From NCBI GenBank assembly GCA_945862035.1, contig CAMAXB010000208.1:1-5701 (forward strand): a stretch of DNA of 5,701 bases, in the 5' to 3' direction. Made by a program: the position numbers and the translations under genes. Each line of letters starts with the position of its first letter. The first letter of the stretch is position 1. Shown in pieces: positions 4,688-5,701 of this stretch. The DNA comes from Opitutus sp. GAS368. Its GTDB lineage: Bacteria > Verrucomicrobiota > Verrucomicrobiia > Opitutales > Opitutaceae. Under the pieces are notes generated by a model. The model had not been told where the DNA came from, did not search any database, and worked only from the letters and a program-made list of their open reading frames with translations.

Positions 4688-5168
4688 CCAGCAGCGTGCA
4701 TTCACGCTGCTGGAGATTCTCCTCGTCATCGGCCTGATCGGTCTGCTGGCCGGGGTATTGGTCGGCGGCTCCGCGCGCCTGCTCGCGGACCGTCCCGTGA
4801 CCGTCGAGGCGGTTTTTTGGGAGGCTGCCGCCAATGCGAGGCGCCAGGCGCTGCAGCAGGAACGTGCTGTGTCGCTCCGCTACGACGCCCGGGAGCGCGC
4901 CTTCGTCGCCACCACCGCAGGCAGCGAGCTGCGCTTCCCGGTTCCGGCCGGCGAGGTGAAGGTCGATTTTCTCCCGGCCTCGAATCCCTCAGGCGCCGGC
5001 CTCGTCCTCATCGCGGGCTCGCTCGTCGACACGCGCACCATCCCTGCCGTCACGTTCTACGCGGATGGCACCTGTTCCCCCTTCCGCGTCCAGATCGCCA
5101 CCGGCGGCCCCGCCCGCACCCTCGCCATCGACCCGTGGACCTGCGCACCGGCGTTGCCGGCGCAATGA
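4596..5168 (+). CDS. gspH: Type II secretion minor pseudopilin, GspH-like
   Basis: A 190-residue pseudopilin. From ATG 4596 the leader is 35 residues, long for this class, and cleavage is expected between Ala35 and Phe36 in QQRA-FTLLE; Glu40 is the +5 residue. The assembly helix covers about 36-58 (FTLLEILLVIGLIGLLAGVLVGG). The rest is a GspH-type domain: VEAVFWEAAANARRQALQQE, VSLRYDARERAFVAT, then VTFYADGTCSPFRVQIATGGPARTLAIDP near the end, matching the family's F..DG.......I......R.I.ID pattern. Two cysteines near the C terminus could form a disulfide. Minor pseudopilins help start pseudopilus assembly. ATG 4617 is an alternative start, giving a 28-residue leader; both lie inside the dispersed repeat. 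The gene starts 31 nt after gspG, and its stop lies in the next repeat copy. GspH is preferred over a generic pilin because of gene order and the C-terminal pattern. Confidence 0.85.
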   Translation: MLNDQGPMVRNRPPPSGRDRHWTLDIGHWSFQQRAFTLLEILLVIGLIGLLAGVLVGGSARLLADRPVTVEAVFWEAAANARRQALQQERAVSLRYDARERAFVATTAGSELRFPVPAGEVKVDFLPASNPSGAGLVLIAGSLVDTRTIPAVTFYADGTCSPFRVQIATGGPARTLAIDPWTCAPALPAQ

Positions 5169-5242
5169 CCAATGAACAGTGACCAATGCCCAATGGTTCC
5201 GAATCGACCGCCACATTCCGGGCGGGATCGTCATTGGTCATT
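5156..5242. repeat. Dispersed palindromic repeat, copy 2 (gspH stop and gspI start)
   Basis: This copy lines up with 4580-4661 over 82 nt without gaps. Its terminal arms are shorter, AATGACCAATG (5164-5174) facing CATTGGTCATT (5232-5242), and a degenerate CATGGACCATG follows at 5246-5256. It starts inside the last codons of gspH: the final residues PAQ and the TGA (5166-5168) are repeat sequence. It then supplies ATG 5172 and ATG 5193 for gspI. Just before and overlapping it, CCGGC (5148-5152) faces GCCGG (5156-5160), a small hairpin at the gspH end. Confidence 0.85.
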
Positions 5243-5701
5243 ACCCATGGACCATGAGTCGTTGGCCACCTCCGAACTCCGGAAATCGAAATTCCAAAAT
5301 CGAAATTCCAAAATCCCCTCTGGGTTCACTCTCCTCGAGGTCCTCGTCGCGCTCTCCATCTTTGCGCTCGCCGCGGTCGTGCTCGGCTCCGCCTACGTCA
5401 ACGTGCTCACCAGCTACGCCGCCGTGGCGCGAGCGGGCCAGGTGGACGAGGATCTGCGCTTTGCCCGCGCCGCCCTTGCGGCGGAGGCGGATCGCGAGCG
5501 GGCGGAGGAGGGCGGCGATTTTGAGGGCACGGACGGACGCCGCGTCCGCTGGCGGGCCGAGATCGAGCCGGCCGGCGTTGCGGATCTCTTCGTGGTCACC
5601 TTCACTTGCGAACTGACCGAGGCCGGCACGGGACGCGTTGAAACGGTGACCGAGGTCTTCCGTCTGCTGCGCCCGACCTGGTCCGAGGAGCTTGAGCGGG
5701 A
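5172..5701 (+). CDS. gspI: Type II secretion minor pseudopilin, GspI-like (3' end outside window)
   Basis: An open frame runs from ATG 5172 to the window end with no stop (176 complete codons). The key motif is SGFTLLEVLVALSIFALAAVVLG (G is 5322-5324), a canonical prepilin site with Gly at -1, Phe at +1 and Glu at +5, closest to GspI among pseudopilins. After the helix come ARAGQVDEDLRFARAALAAEADRER (helical), then DGRRVRWRAEIEP and LFVVTFTCELTEAG, strand-like. Three starts are in frame: 5172 (leader 51 residues, 3 nt after the gspH stop), 5193 and 5247 (leader 26 residues). The first two lie in the palindromic repeat; 5247 is just past it and gives the most normal leader. I cannot decide among them because none has a clear Shine-Dalgarno. 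Residues 1-24 from ATG 5172 match the GspH leader at 18 of 24 positions, as expected from the shared repeat. gspJ and gspK would be expected next. Confidence 0.85.
   Translation, partial: MNSDQCPMVPNRPPHSGRDRHWSLPMDHESLATSELRKSKFQNRNSKIPSGFTLLEVLVALSIFALAAVVLGSAYVNVLTSYAAVARAGQVDEDLRFARAALAAEADRERAEEGGDFEGTDGRRVRWRAEIEPAGVADLFVVTFTCELTEAGTGRVETVTEVFRLLRPTWSEELER
5287..5314. repeat. 14-bp tandem duplication inside the gspI leader
   Basis: CGAAATTCCAAAAT occurs twice in direct succession (5287-5300 and 5301-5314) with no mismatch, preceded by a partial unit. The unit is AT-rich, unlike the surrounding DNA, and 14 is not a multiple of 3, so the two copies are read in different frames (giving KSKFQNRNSKIP). 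It ends 7 nt before the codon of the conserved -1 glycine of the pseudopilin. Confidence 0.8.

Noticed and set aside
1..5701. CRISPR array, tRNA, rRNA, insertion sequence or transposase
   Set aside because: No regularly spaced repeats with unique spacers, no tRNA- or rRNA-like sequence and no transposase motif were seen; the repeats found are short palindromes or tandem units.

Overview
The window is GC-rich (about two thirds G+C by eye) and reads as chromosomal DNA of a free-living Gram-negative bacterium. It holds a catalase-peroxidase end, a Tat-exported oxidoreductase, a lipoprotein and type II secretion pseudopilins. The dispersed intergenic repeats, and pseudopilin leaders that appear to be made from them, suggest Verrucomicrobiota, perhaps Opitutales. 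That placement is inference from the repeat style and gene mix, not a search result.

Layout. (1) Bases 1-469: the 3' end of katG on +. (2) 470-750: a non-coding stretch with a short direct repeat array, a nested palindrome at 537-599, and a block at 653-692 that recurs in part at 3219-3249. (3) 751-1875 on +: a Gfo/Idh/MocA oxidoreductase with a twin-arginine signal, close to periplasmic glucose-fructose oxidoreductase. (4) 1876-2068: tandem hairpins and a possible scrap of a MerR-type regulator. (5) 2069-2509 and 2671-3024 on -: a small lipoprotein and a small protein of unknown function, with a hairpin between them. (6) 3025-3475: no convincing gene, several inverted repeats. (7) 3476-3790 on -: rhaM, L-rhamnose mutarotase. 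(8) 3791-4111: a divergent intergenic region with a 9-nt periodic repeat. (9) 4112-5701 on +: three pseudopilin genes in the order gspG-gspH-gspI, the last running off the window and starting upstream of base 5322.

How the genes fit together. The gspGHI block is the one clear functional unit: the major pseudopilin and two minor pseudopilins of a type II secretion pseudopilus, processed by a prepilin peptidase. The other genes are single units. RhaM and the GFOR-like enzyme both act on sugars, but no rhamnose pathway genes are present.

Most notable observation. The gspG-gspH and gspH-gspI junctions carry two copies of one dispersed palindromic repeat (73 of 82 positions identical, no gaps). 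Each copy overlaps the start of the next gene, so the N-terminal leaders of GspH and GspI are largely translated repeat. The GspI leader also contains a second, unrelated 14-bp tandem repeat, and the GspG leader contains a 9-nt periodic element. The part removed by prepilin peptidase thus seems to tolerate insertion of non-coding repeats, while the sequence from the cleavage site onward is conserved.
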